This document shows positions 1-5,668 of a stretch of DNA of 37,846 nucleotides, in pieces; the first letter of the stretch is position 1; every line of letters starts with the position of its first letter. The DNA is taken from contig JAGBDL010000048.1 of NCBI GenBank assembly GCA_017937505.1, positions 1-37,846 on the forward strand, given 5' to 3'. The DNA is from Clostridia bacterium (GTDB taxonomy: Bacteria > Bacillota > Clostridia > Christensenellales > Aristaeellaceae). The position numbers and the translations under genes are program-made. The notes under the pieces are model-generated. The model did not search any database. It was not told the DNA's origin and saw nothing but the letters and a program-made list of their open reading frames with translations.

Positions 1-1
1 G

Positions 2-358
2 CTGGTGGAGACCGGCAGCCGGATGGACGACGTGATCTTCGAGGAGTTCAAGGGCACGGGCAACGCCGAAATCCGGCTCGACCGCGCGCTTTCGGAGATG
101 CGCGTGTTCCCGGCGATCGACCTGGCCCGTTCCGGCACGCGGCGCGAGGAGCTGCTGCTGTCTGATGACGAGGCGCAGGGCGTGCGCGCTGTGCGCAGAA
201 TCCTCGCGCAGGGACACACGCGCGAGGCCACACAGCAGCTCATCGGCATGCTGGAAAAGACAGCGAGCAACAAGGAATTTTTTAAAAAATTGCAGGAATG
301 GCTTGCAATTTGGGAAAAAGAAGGGTATACTATACGAAGTCTCCGCTCAAGCGTATGA
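2..358 (+). CDS. rho: Transcription termination factor Rho, C-terminal part (cut by window start)
   Basis: This is the end of Rho, the hexameric RNA-dependent ATPase helicase that terminates transcription. The visible 118 codons hold the well conserved C-terminal ATPase region: [19 protein letters not shown] near the start, then the [18 protein letters not shown] segment. The final helix is the usual Rho C-terminus ([16 protein letters not shown]), followed by a short family-variable tail. The reading frame is open to the window edge, so the gene continues to the left and its start is not seen. The next gene is rpmE, an order common in Firmicutes. The last 60 bases also carry the rpmE promoter, so this stretch is both coding and regulatory. 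Confidence 0.95.
   Translation: MVETGSRMDDVIFEEFKGTGNAEIRLDRALSEMRVFPAIDLARSGTRREELLLSDDEAQGVRAVRRILAQGHTREATQQLIGMLEKTASNKEFFKKLQEWLAIWEKEGYTIRSLRSSV
303..331 (+). promoter_or_regulatory. Sigma-A promoter of rpmE, inside the rho 3' end
   Basis: The -35 box is TTGCAA (303-308) and the -10 box is TATACT (326-331), with a 17-base spacer. Transcription would start near 338, leaving a leader of about 80 bases before rpmE. Both boxes lie inside the coding end of rho, so rpmE can be expressed without rho. Confidence 0.7.
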
Positions 359-419
359 GAAAGCGCCTGATCTTTGTGCTTTTCATGCGATAGTATTGCG
401 GCATAAAGAGGTGAAAAAC

Positions 420-617
420 ATGAAGGAAGGCATCCATCCGAAGTATCAGAAGGTTACCGTGACCTGCGTTTGCGGCAACACCTTCGTCACCGGTTCCACC
501 AAGAAGGAGCTGCGCGTTGAAATCTGCTCCAAGTGCCACCCGTACTTCACCGGCAAGCAGAAGCTGGTTGACGCCGGCGGCCGTGTCGATCGCTTCAAGA
601 AGCGCTACGGCATGTAA
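420..617 (+). CDS. rpmE: 50S ribosomal protein L31, zinc-binding type
   Basis: This 65-residue protein is bacterial L31 of the large ribosomal subunit, at the bridge between the subunits. It begins [12 protein letters not shown], as the family does, and has four cysteines in the C+ (zinc) pattern: C16 and C18, then C36 and C39. The ATG at 420 is chosen because AGAGGTG (406-412) sits seven bases before it. A longer open frame upstream has no ribosome site and overlaps rho. The length is slightly below the usual 66-70 residues. An intrinsic terminator follows at once. In Firmicutes the zinc form is the one replaced by a cysteine-free paralog when zinc is short; no paralog is seen here. Confidence 0.96.
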   Translation: MKEGIHPKYQKVTVTCVCGNTFVTGSTKKELRVEICSKCHPYFTGKQKLVDAGGRVDRFKKRYGM

Positions 618-630
618 TGACCATACGAAA

Positions 631-661
631 AGGGATGATCCGTTTGGATCGTCTCTTTTTT
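631..661 (+). terminator. Intrinsic terminator of rpmE
   Basis: An 11-pair stem (631-641 with 646-656, including two G-T pairs) closes a GTTT loop and is followed by six T. It lies 13 bases after the rpmE stop. Confidence 0.85.
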
Positions 662-739
662 GCTATATAGGAAATGCGTGAAAAATCGTGCAGCGAGCAC
701 AGAGCGGCTTGGTTTTGCAAAGCAGTTCGGAAGTGGAAA

Positions 740-759
740 CGGGCACGGCCCGCTTTTTT
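740..759 (+). terminator. Second small terminator-like hairpin with no gene in front of it
   Basis: CGGGC (740-744) pairs with GCCCG (748-752) around an ACG loop, and TTTTTT follows at 754-759. It may back up the rpmE terminator or end an unrecognised short transcript from 662-740. The rest of the gene-free stretch 618-1037 holds only this, the promoter at 869-896 and a weak 6-bp inverted repeat (GAGTAC at 957-962, GTACTC at 974-979) in the leader of the next gene. Confidence 0.5.
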
Positions 760-868
760 GCACATCAATCAATCGTATGCAAATGGACAGCGGCGCGGAA
801 TTTCCCGGCGCTGAAAAGCGGTGCAAAAAATGCATAAAGAACAAATATTTTTCTAAAAAAACACAGGA

Positions 869-896
869 TTGACATAAATGAGTGCGAAAATAGAAT
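869..896 (+). promoter_or_regulatory. Promoter of the PAS/SARP regulator gene
   Basis: A perfect TTGACA (869-874) is followed after 16 bases by TAGAAT (891-896). Transcription would start near 903, giving a leader of about 135 bases before the gene at 1038. Confidence 0.65.
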
Positions 897-1037
897 AGGA
901 AGAAAGCAAACTCAGAACGAGGAATATGCTGCGATATCGGTGTTATTCTTACGGGAGAGTACTGTGCTTTCATGTACTCCGGAGAAGGACGAAGCCCGCG
1001 GAGCACGCGGAGAACACGGTGAGCCAGGGTGATGAGC

Positions 1038-1910
1038 ATGGCAGGAAAACAGATTCTTTCAGATGAAAAGACGATTGTCAATCTCTTCAGAAACATGCCG
1101 GTTGCCGTGCATGCGCGGCACATCGTGCAGCTTCCGGACAGCGGTGCGCAGTGCCTGGACGGCGACATTGCGTTCAACGACGCCTTCTGCCAGATGTCCG
1201 GATACACGCCGCGCGAGATTGAAACGCTGTTTGGCAACTGCCTGGGCCGGATGGTGCTTGAGGAGGATCGCGCGCAGCTCATGCAGGAGATTCATGCGCT
1301 GTGCGCCTATCCGCATGAGGAGACGGTCGCCTTCAGCGTGACGGTGAAGGGCGGCAGGCGCATGCGGGTTGTGGAACGAATGCGCTCCATCCGTCAGGCG
1401 GACGGCTCCGTCTGGCTGTACGGCGTGGTGATGGATGCACGGGACGCGCGGGAGGACGAGAAGCAGCCGGCCGCCCCGCAGGAGCAAAAGCGGGTGACGG
1501 TGCAGACCTTCGGCTATCTGAACATCCTGATCGACGGCGAGCCGGTGGTCTTTGAGCACGAGAAGGCGAAGGAGCTGCTGGCCCTGCTGATTGACCGGCA
1601 GGGCAAGTTCGTCTCCTCCGGCGAGATCATCAGCTGCCTGTGGGAGGACGAGCCGGTGGGCGAGAACACGCAGAGCCGCTGCCGGAAGGCGGCGTATCAC
1701 CTGCGCAGGATTCTGGCGGCATACGGCCTGGAGGATCTGCTGGAGAGCACGCCCAAGGGATACCGCAGGGTTCGCACGGAGATGATCGACTGCGACCTGT
1801 ACCATTACCTTGACGGCGAGGAGGCGTACATCAAGCGCTTCCGCGGTGCGTACATGTCCGATTACTCCTGGGCCGAGCAGACGCTGACCATGCTGACTTA
1901 TGAAGAGTAA
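1038..1910 (+). CDS. PAS domain plus SARP-type winged-helix transcriptional regulator
   Basis: This 290-residue protein looks like a one-component regulator. Residues about 15-135 fit a PAS-like sensor fold (FNDAFCQMSGYTPREIE, then a GVVMDARD end). After a short PAAPQEQK linker, residues about 150-245 form an OmpR/SARP-type winged helix: FGYLNILIDGEPV, KAKELLALLIDRQGKFVSS, then TPKGYRRV in the wing. The end (FRGAYMSDYSWAEQTL) resembles the start of the BTAD domain of SARP activators, but the full BTAD repeat is missing, so the protein is truncated against classic SARPs. Start 1038 is chosen because AGGGTG lies six bases upstream; GTG 1029 and ATG 1032 are alternatives. Its gene ends just before a promoter with 11-bp direct repeats, so it probably activates the operon at 2170. 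The ligand of the PAS domain is unknown. Confidence 0.75.
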   Translation: MAGKQILSDEKTIVNLFRNMPVAVHARHIVQLPDSGAQCLDGDIAFNDAFCQMSGYTPREIETLFGNCLGRMVLEEDRAQLMQEIHALCAYPHEETVAFSVTVKGGRRMRVVERMRSIRQADGSVWLYGVVMDARDAREDEKQPAAPQEQKRVTVQTFGYLNILIDGEPVVFEHEKAKELLALLIDRQGKFVSSGEIISCLWEDEPVGENTQSRCRKAAYHLRRILAAYGLEDLLESTPKGYRRVRTEMIDCDLYHYLDGEEAYIKRFRGAYMSDYSWAEQTLTMLTYEE

Positions 1911-1950
1911 CGGCCGAAATTAAAAATATTCACAGAATTCGTCACAAAGA

Positions 1951-2003
1951 ACGGATAAGGAACGGAAAAGATACGGCATATGGAACAGAATGCGTCATAT
2001 AAT
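1951..2003 (+). promoter_or_regulatory. Promoter with three phased ACGG direct repeats (candidate SARP operator)
   Basis: ACGG occurs at 1951, 1962 and 1973, exactly 11 bases apart, each followed by an A-rich stretch (ACGGATA, ACGGAAA, ACGGCAT). A degenerate fourth copy, AACAGAA, falls in register at 1984-1990. A perfect TATAAT follows at 1998-2003 with no recognisable -35 box in front. SARP activators are known to bind heptamer repeats spaced by one helix turn whose last copy lies about 8 bp before the -10; here the gap from the fourth copy is 7. Transcription would start near 2010, about 160 bases before the precursor gene. That the neighbouring regulator binds here is inference. Confidence 0.6.
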
Positions 2004-2169
2004 GATGAAGAAAGAGTGGTATGGATTAACAAAAGGGGTATTCCAGCCCATCGTTCTGCATCGAGGCGCGTTGCCCCGCTTTCAAACGATCGGATACCGC
2101 TCTACCGGACGCGCAGGCGCCCGGACTAGATGGAAGATCAACGAACAGTTTTGAATAGGGGGACTCGAC

Positions 2170-2484
2170 ATGAAGAAGGCGTATGTGAAGCCGGTGTTCC
2201 TGGCGGAGGAGTTTGTGGGTGTAGCGCACGTAGCCAGTGCATGCGGGTATTCGATTAGTAAACCAGCAGAAGTTTACTTTGGTGTGGGACTTTGTGACCA
2301 TAAGGGTGGCAATTGCCATACTGTCAAAAATGGTCATGGCGGTATTTCGGAAAGTTACACCTATACCTATAAAGATGAGCAGGGCAATGAGCAGCAGAAG
2401 CAGATGAGCTATTGGGAGTATGCAGGCAATAGTAGCGGAGCAAAGAACGGTGACGCTTTCTTGTTTACTGTTAATAACGGGTAG
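2170..2484 (+). CDS. Putative RiPP precursor, N-terminal 104 residues, ending at an in-frame amber codon
   Basis: The gene has a strong ribosome site, AGGGGGA (2157-2163), six bases before ATG. The product begins MKKAYVKPVFLAEEF and continues to HVASACGY; this lysine-rich start with YxKPxxxxExF and a small-residue/cysteine motif near residue 25 looks like a leader peptide. The rest is rich in G, N, S, T, Y and charged residues with two more cysteines (C42 and C49), and has no enzyme motif. The stop at 2482-2484 is TAG. The same frame stays open for another 74 codons, and no ribosome site precedes the next ATG. The following genes encode a radical SAM/SPASM enzyme and a PqqD-like protein, which suggests that this is the modified substrate. 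Codons up to about 2250 use GC-rich third positions like the host, and after that they turn AT-rich. I do not recognise a named family. Confidence 0.6.
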   Translation: MKKAYVKPVFLAEEFVGVAHVASACGYSISKPAEVYFGVGLCDHKGGNCHTVKNGHGGISESYTYTYKDEQGNEQQKQMSYWEYAGNSSGAKNGDAFLFTVNNG

Positions 2485-2709
2485 TGCGATTTCCTTTGGG
2501 ATAGCACGAAGAACGAAATGGGTGTGTGGAATACGCCAGACGTTTGGACGAATGGTGATGTGAGACCTACTCCGGATGCAAGCATGTTGGGGAGTGTTGT
2601 TAAGTGGCTCGGTCAGAACTTTAGTTTTTTCTTCTATGGCAGTAACCCGAGCGGTGGCGGCAATAATGATCATCATCCGGGATACAATGGTGGAACCTTG
2701 GTTTCTTAA
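2485..2709 (+). pseudogene. In-frame continuation of the precursor beyond the amber codon
   Basis: Directly after the TAG the same frame reads on for 74 codons to a TAA at 2707-2709. It has the same AT-rich codon use as the part before it and ends in a glycine/asparagine/histidine-rich stretch (GGGNNDHHPGYNGG). An internal ATG at 2518 has no ribosome site, so separate translation is unlikely. The simplest readings are a nonsense mutation in a gene of about 179 codons, an assembly error, or programmed readthrough. The transcript terminator comes only after this part, at 2723, which shows that the original gene reached to here. Confidence 0.5.
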
Positions 2710-2722
2710 TTTCGTTATGAAT

Positions 2723-2752
2723 GGAACCAGTCTTGCGGGCTGGTTCCTTTTT
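2723..2752 (+). terminator. Intrinsic terminator or attenuator between precursor and radical SAM gene
   Basis: GGAACCAG (2723-2730) pairs with CTGGTTCC (2740-2747) around a nine-base loop, followed by TTTTT. No new promoter is evident before the enzyme gene at 2776, so it probably acts as an attenuator that gives more precursor mRNA than enzyme mRNA, as is common in peptide-maturation operons. Confidence 0.75.
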
Positions 2753-2775
2753 ATAAAGGAGCAGATGGGTGATCT

Positions 2776-3915
2776 ATGGGGTTTACGAGTCAAATTGAAA
2801 AGGCGCTGCTTGACGAGGCGGGAGTTCGACGCCAGGTACTCACTGTTAACATTGAGCTCTTACCTGTCTGTAACTTGAATTGCAAGATGTGCTATATCCG
2901 TACAGATATGAAGCGGGTCAATGCAAGAGGTGGCTTACGCTCCATGGAGGAATGGCTGAGACTGGCTGAACAGATGCGTGATGCGGGCGTGCTTTTCCTG
3001 CTTTTGACGGGTGGTGAGGTGTTCCTCTATCCGCAGTTTAGGGAGCTTTATCTTGCTTTATACAAGATGGGCTTTATGATCACCATCAATTCTAATGGAA
3101 CGTTGATTGATGAAGAAATTGTATCTTGGCTGCGGCAGTATCCACCCAAATGCGTGAGCCTGTCTCTGTACGGCGCGAGCGATGCAACCTATGAGGCAAT
3201 TTGTGGGCAAGAGGGAGTTTTTACACGTGTTGATCGTGCAATACGTCTGCTGAAAGCAAACAGAATTCCTTTGGAATTAAAAACAATTCTTACGCCTCTC
3301 AATATTCACGATGCTCAAGCGTGCTGGGAGTATGCCAATGAACTTGGTATATTGTATTTGACGTCCACCTATACTTTTCCGCCGACCAGAAAAGCCAATG
3401 GAGAGGAAGTCATTCGCCTGAATCCTCATGAAGCGGTTCAAGTACGCTTTGAAAGCAACAGAAGGATTTCCGGTGAAACGACTTATCGAGAAAAAATCAT
3501 TGAGCATTTGCAAAAATATGAGGATACGAAACGAGATCCCGGGCATGAGCTGTATGGCTTTACCTGCGGCGCAACACGGAATACCTGTTGGATGACCTGG
3601 CAGGGTCGCATGACACCGTGCGCTATGCTTGAAGGTCCATATACAGAGCCGTTTGAAATCGGATTCCTTCCTGCCTGGGAAGAATTGAAGCAGCGTTGTG
3701 ATCAAATTCTGATGTCTACGAAGTGTTCTCATTGCGACAAGAGAGCGGTGTGCAATACGTGTCCTGCGGCGAACTATGCAGAGACGGGGCGTTTTGATTG
3801 TGCAGCGCCATTCCACTGCGAGATGACGCAGTATAATTTGGAACGAATGAATGACTTCGTCAAAGAATGGGGCATGGAAGATAGGATTATACGCAGAGGA
3901 GAAAAAGAACCATGA
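2776..3915 (+). CDS. Radical SAM/SPASM peptide-modifying enzyme
   Basis: This 379-residue protein has the radical SAM cluster motif C32-x3-C36-x2-C39 (CNLNCKMC), followed by a TGGEVFLYP segment that contacts SAM. The C-terminal SPASM domain carries cysteines for auxiliary Fe-S clusters: C264, the G277-x4-C282 motif, C317-x2-C320-x5-C326-x2-C329 and C348. Such enzymes use SAM radicals to make thioether, carbon-carbon or related changes in ribosomal peptides. The substrate is probably the product of the gene at 2170, and the partner is the PqqD-like protein whose start overlaps its stop by four bases. AAGGAG at 2756-2761 is rather far (14 bases) from the ATG, but no better in-frame start exists. 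The gene is clearly AT-richer than the rest of the window. The exact chemistry cannot be told from sequence. Confidence 0.88.
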   Translation: MGFTSQIEKALLDEAGVRRQVLTVNIELLPVCNLNCKMCYIRTDMKRVNARGGLRSMEEWLRLAEQMRDAGVLFLLLTGGEVFLYPQFRELYLALYKMGFMITINSNGTLIDEEIVSWLRQYPPKCVSLSLYGASDATYEAICGQEGVFTRVDRAIRLLKANRIPLELKTILTPLNIHDAQACWEYANELGILYLTSTYTFPPTRKANGEEVIRLNPHEAVQVRFESNRRISGETTYREKIIEHLQKYEDTKRDPGHELYGFTCGATRNTCWMTWQGRMTPCAMLEGPYTEPFEIGFLPAWEELKQRCDQILMSTKCSHCDKRAVCNTCPAANYAETGRFDCAAPFHCEMTQYNLERMNDFVKEWGMEDRIIRRGEKEP

Positions 3916-4175
3916 AGAAGAAAGAGCAATTCATTTTGCGCAGGGTGATGGAAAAGGATGTGCTGATGCCTTTTGGAGAGACTGCGCAGAGATTTAGCGG
4001 AATGGTTATCACCACCGAAACCGGCGCGTTCATCTGGGAGCACATCGAGGAGGTCAGCTCCGCGGAGGAGATGGCCAACCTGCTCACGGAAGAATTCGAG
4101 GTGAGCTACGAGGAGGCGCTCGCGGACGTGACGGCGCTGTTTGACAACTTTAGGAAGGCCGGCTGGATCGAGTGA
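3912..4175 (+). CDS. PqqD-like peptide-binding protein (RiPP recognition element)
   Basis: The 87-residue product matches the PqqD fold: an N-terminal beta part (FILRRVMEKDVLMPFGE), the conserved stretch ETGAFIWEHIEEVSSAEEMANLL, and a final helix after YEEALADVTALFDNFRKAGWIE. PqqD-family proteins bind the leader of a precursor peptide and present it to the radical SAM enzyme. The ATG overlaps the enzyme stop (ATGA), so the two are translationally coupled; AGAGGAG lies ten bases upstream. Third-position GC is about 19 of 32 codons up to base 4010 and about 29 of the next 32, so a compositional border runs through the gene. The MurE-like rarity of peptidase or transporter genes nearby means maturation and export must be encoded elsewhere, if they exist. 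Confidence 0.82.
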   Translation: MKKKEQFILRRVMEKDVLMPFGETAQRFSGMVITTETGAFIWEHIEEVSSAEEMANLLTEEFEVSYEEALADVTALFDNFRKAGWIE

Positions 4176-4221
4176 GATCCGCGCGGCGCGACTTGACAAA
4201 AGTATACAGATTCGGGGGGAG

Positions 4222-4283
4222 GTTCCCTCCCGCACGCAGCTTTGAGGACTCAGGGCTGCGGCGGGAGGGAACTTTATTTTTTT
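4222..4283 (+). terminator. Strong terminator of the RiPP-like operon
   Basis: GTTCCCTCCCGC (4222-4233) pairs perfectly with GCGGGAGGGAAC (4261-4272). An inner stem GCAGC/GCTGC (4236-4240 with 4255-4259) extends it, and a T-rich tract follows to 4283. It separates the accessory island from the dcw cluster. Confidence 0.92.
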
Positions 4284-4387
4284 CCGTTTTTCGGGCCGGA
4301 CGGCGCGCCTGAACGGTTACAGACCGTTTGTTACGCAAATGTTACGAGGCGGCGGGGGATTTAGCAAATTCTTCATCGCTGAGGTGC

Positions 4388-4439
4388 TTGAAAAGTGGAG
4401 GAAAATGGTGTAAAGTATTTGAGAAAGGGTGTAAAGTGG
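4388..4439 (+). promoter_or_regulatory. mraZ promoter overlapped by MraZ-box-like repeats
   Basis: TTGAAA (4388-4393) and TAAAGT (4411-4416) form a promoter with a 17-base spacer. Overlapping it are AAAGTGG (4392-4398), AAATGGT (4403-4409), AAAGTAT (4412-4418) and AAAGTGG (4433-4439), and GGTGTAAAGT occurs twice (4407 and 4428). MraZ is known to bind short direct repeats spaced by about one helix turn at its own promoter, so this is the likely site of dcw autoregulation. Confidence 0.65.
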
Positions 4440-4467
4440 TTTCTTTGGGGAAGGAGGGATGACGCGC

Positions 4468-4920
4468 ATGGCTCAGATGGCGTTTTCGGGCTCGTTTGAC
4501 CATTCGCTGGATGGCAAGGGCCGCGTGATCATTCCCGCGTCGTTCCGTGAAGCGCTCGGCGACGACTTCACCATCACCATCAACCCCAACAAGACCGCTG
4601 TGGCCATCTACCCCAAGGCCATGTGGGATCAGCAGCTCGAGCGCCTGTCCCACATCAACCCGATGGACAAGGTCGGCATCAAGTACGAGCGCTATGTGAT
4701 GAGCGTGTCCTTCTCCGGCAACAGCATGGACGCGCAGGGCCGCGTGCTGATCCCGGTGAAGCTGCGTAACAAGATCGGCCTGACGCGCGATATCGTGTTC
4801 GTCGGCCTGAATTCCTATATCGAGGTCTGGGACGCCGATGTCTATGCGAAGATGGAGGCGGAAACCGAGGAGGACTTCGAGAACCTCGCGGATTACGTGT
4901 ACGAGAAGTATCCGATCTGA
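4468..4920 (+). CDS. mraZ: Transcriptional regulator MraZ
   Basis: The 150-residue protein has two SpoVT/AbrB-like repeats, each with the DxxGR signature: SLDGKGRVIIPASFR near residue 15 and MDAQGRVLIPVKLR near residue 90. MraZ forms a ring that binds repeats upstream of the division and cell wall operon and regulates it. Start 4468 is preferred because AGGAGG (4452-4457) is ten bases away; the ATG at 4459 is too close. The gene heads the dcw cluster as usual. The next gene is ftsL, without the rsmH gene normally found between them. Confidence 0.95.
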   Translation: MAQMAFSGSFDHSLDGKGRVIIPASFREALGDDFTITINPNKTAVAIYPKAMWDQQLERLSHINPMDKVGIKYERYVMSVSFSGNSMDAQGRVLIPVKLRNKIGLTRDIVFVGLNSYIEVWDADVYAKMEAETEEDFENLADYVYEKYPI

Positions 4921-4993
4921 TCAGGCGGCATAGGCGGCCCAGGCATGCGCAGGAACGGGACGGTTCTTGCCGGAAAGGCGGGTGAATACACTG

Positions 4994-5662
4994 ATGGCAG
5001 GCGCTTACAAGGCGCGCAGCACGCGCGGACGGTACAGCCAGGCGGGCTACGCCGGAAACGAGGAACGGACGCTGTACATCGCGGACGTGCCCGCAGGCTC
5101 CGCGCAGGATGAGCTGCGCGATTATAACCGCGCGGGCTACCGCAGCGATCGCCCGTGGCACGAGACGCCCGCCCCGGTGTTTGAAACCGCCGAGGCCGCG
5201 CCCGCGCAGCAGGCGGCCGCGCCGGGCCGGGGAAGCGTCCGGCCGCAGACCCTCCTTGACCGTCTGGCCGCACAGGCCAGGCGCGAGCGCAGGGACGTGG
5301 CCGTGTGCATCGTGCTGCTGGCCATCATCATGATGATGGTCGCGGCCTGGGGACAGAAGATGATCAAGGGCGTGGAAATCCAGCGCAGCATCAATGCATA
5401 CCAGGCGAATACGGTCGCCTTCGAGCGCGAGAACGAGCGGCTTGCGCAGCAGCTCGAGCTGGCGCGCGGCGGCGAGCGCATCCGCAATCTGGCGCAGAAC
5501 GAGCTGGGCATGCTCCGCCCGGAGCGCGCGCGGACTGAAACGATCTACATCAGGACGCCGGAAAGCACGGCGCAGACGACGGCACAGAATACCGAGGAGC
5601 CCAGAATGGAATTGCTTGACATTCTGCTGGGCTTGCTCAACGTGCTTCATATTGGGGAGTGA
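4994..5662 (+). CDS. ftsL: FtsL-like cell division protein with a long cytoplasmic part
   Basis: FtsL is a bitopic protein of the divisome that works with FtsQ/DivIB and DivIC. This product of 222 residues has an Ala/Gly/Arg-rich N-terminal part of about 100 residues, one membrane segment (DVAVCIVLLAIIMMMVAAWG) and a short coiled coil outside (FERENERLAQQLELARGG). The coiled coil ends with the family-like NLAQNELGMLRPE. FtsL proteins are usually near 100-120 residues, so the N-terminal extension is unusual. The ATG at 4994 has GGCGGGTG upstream; GTG 4982 is an alternative. Position between mraZ and the transpeptidase gene supports the call. The stop carries part of the ribosome site of the next gene. 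Confidence 0.8.
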   Translation: MAGAYKARSTRGRYSQAGYAGNEERTLYIADVPAGSAQDELRDYNRAGYRSDRPWHETPAPVFETAEAAPAQQAAAPGRGSVRPQTLLDRLAAQARRERRDVAVCIVLLAIIMMMVAAWGQKMIKGVEIQRSINAYQANTVAFERENERLAQQLELARGGERIRNLAQNELGMLRPERARTETIYIRTPESTAQTTAQNTEEPRMELLDILLGLLNVLHIGE

Positions 5663-5668
5663 GAGGGC

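Noticed and set aside
660..872. Short plus-strand frame after rpmE
   Set aside because: No ribosome site, crosses a terminator-like hairpin and has no protein character.
1980..2154. Two overlapping short frames (1980-2129, 49 codons, and 2002-2154, 50 codons)
   Set aside because: They overlap the TATAAT at 1998 and the expected transcript start near 2010, lack a good ribosome site and show no known motif. The first has some protein-like character, so it is worth a homology search.
2482..2484. Pyrrolysine at the amber codon
   Set aside because: No pyl genes or PYLIS-like structure are visible, and the host group gives no reason; a mutation is simpler.
2518..2709. Independent 63-codon gene after the amber stop
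   Set aside because: No ribosome site precedes the ATG, and it is in the same frame as the upstream coding part.
4193..4208. TTGACA close to TATACA after the PqqD gene
   Set aside because: The spacing is only four bases and no -10 box lies at the right distance.
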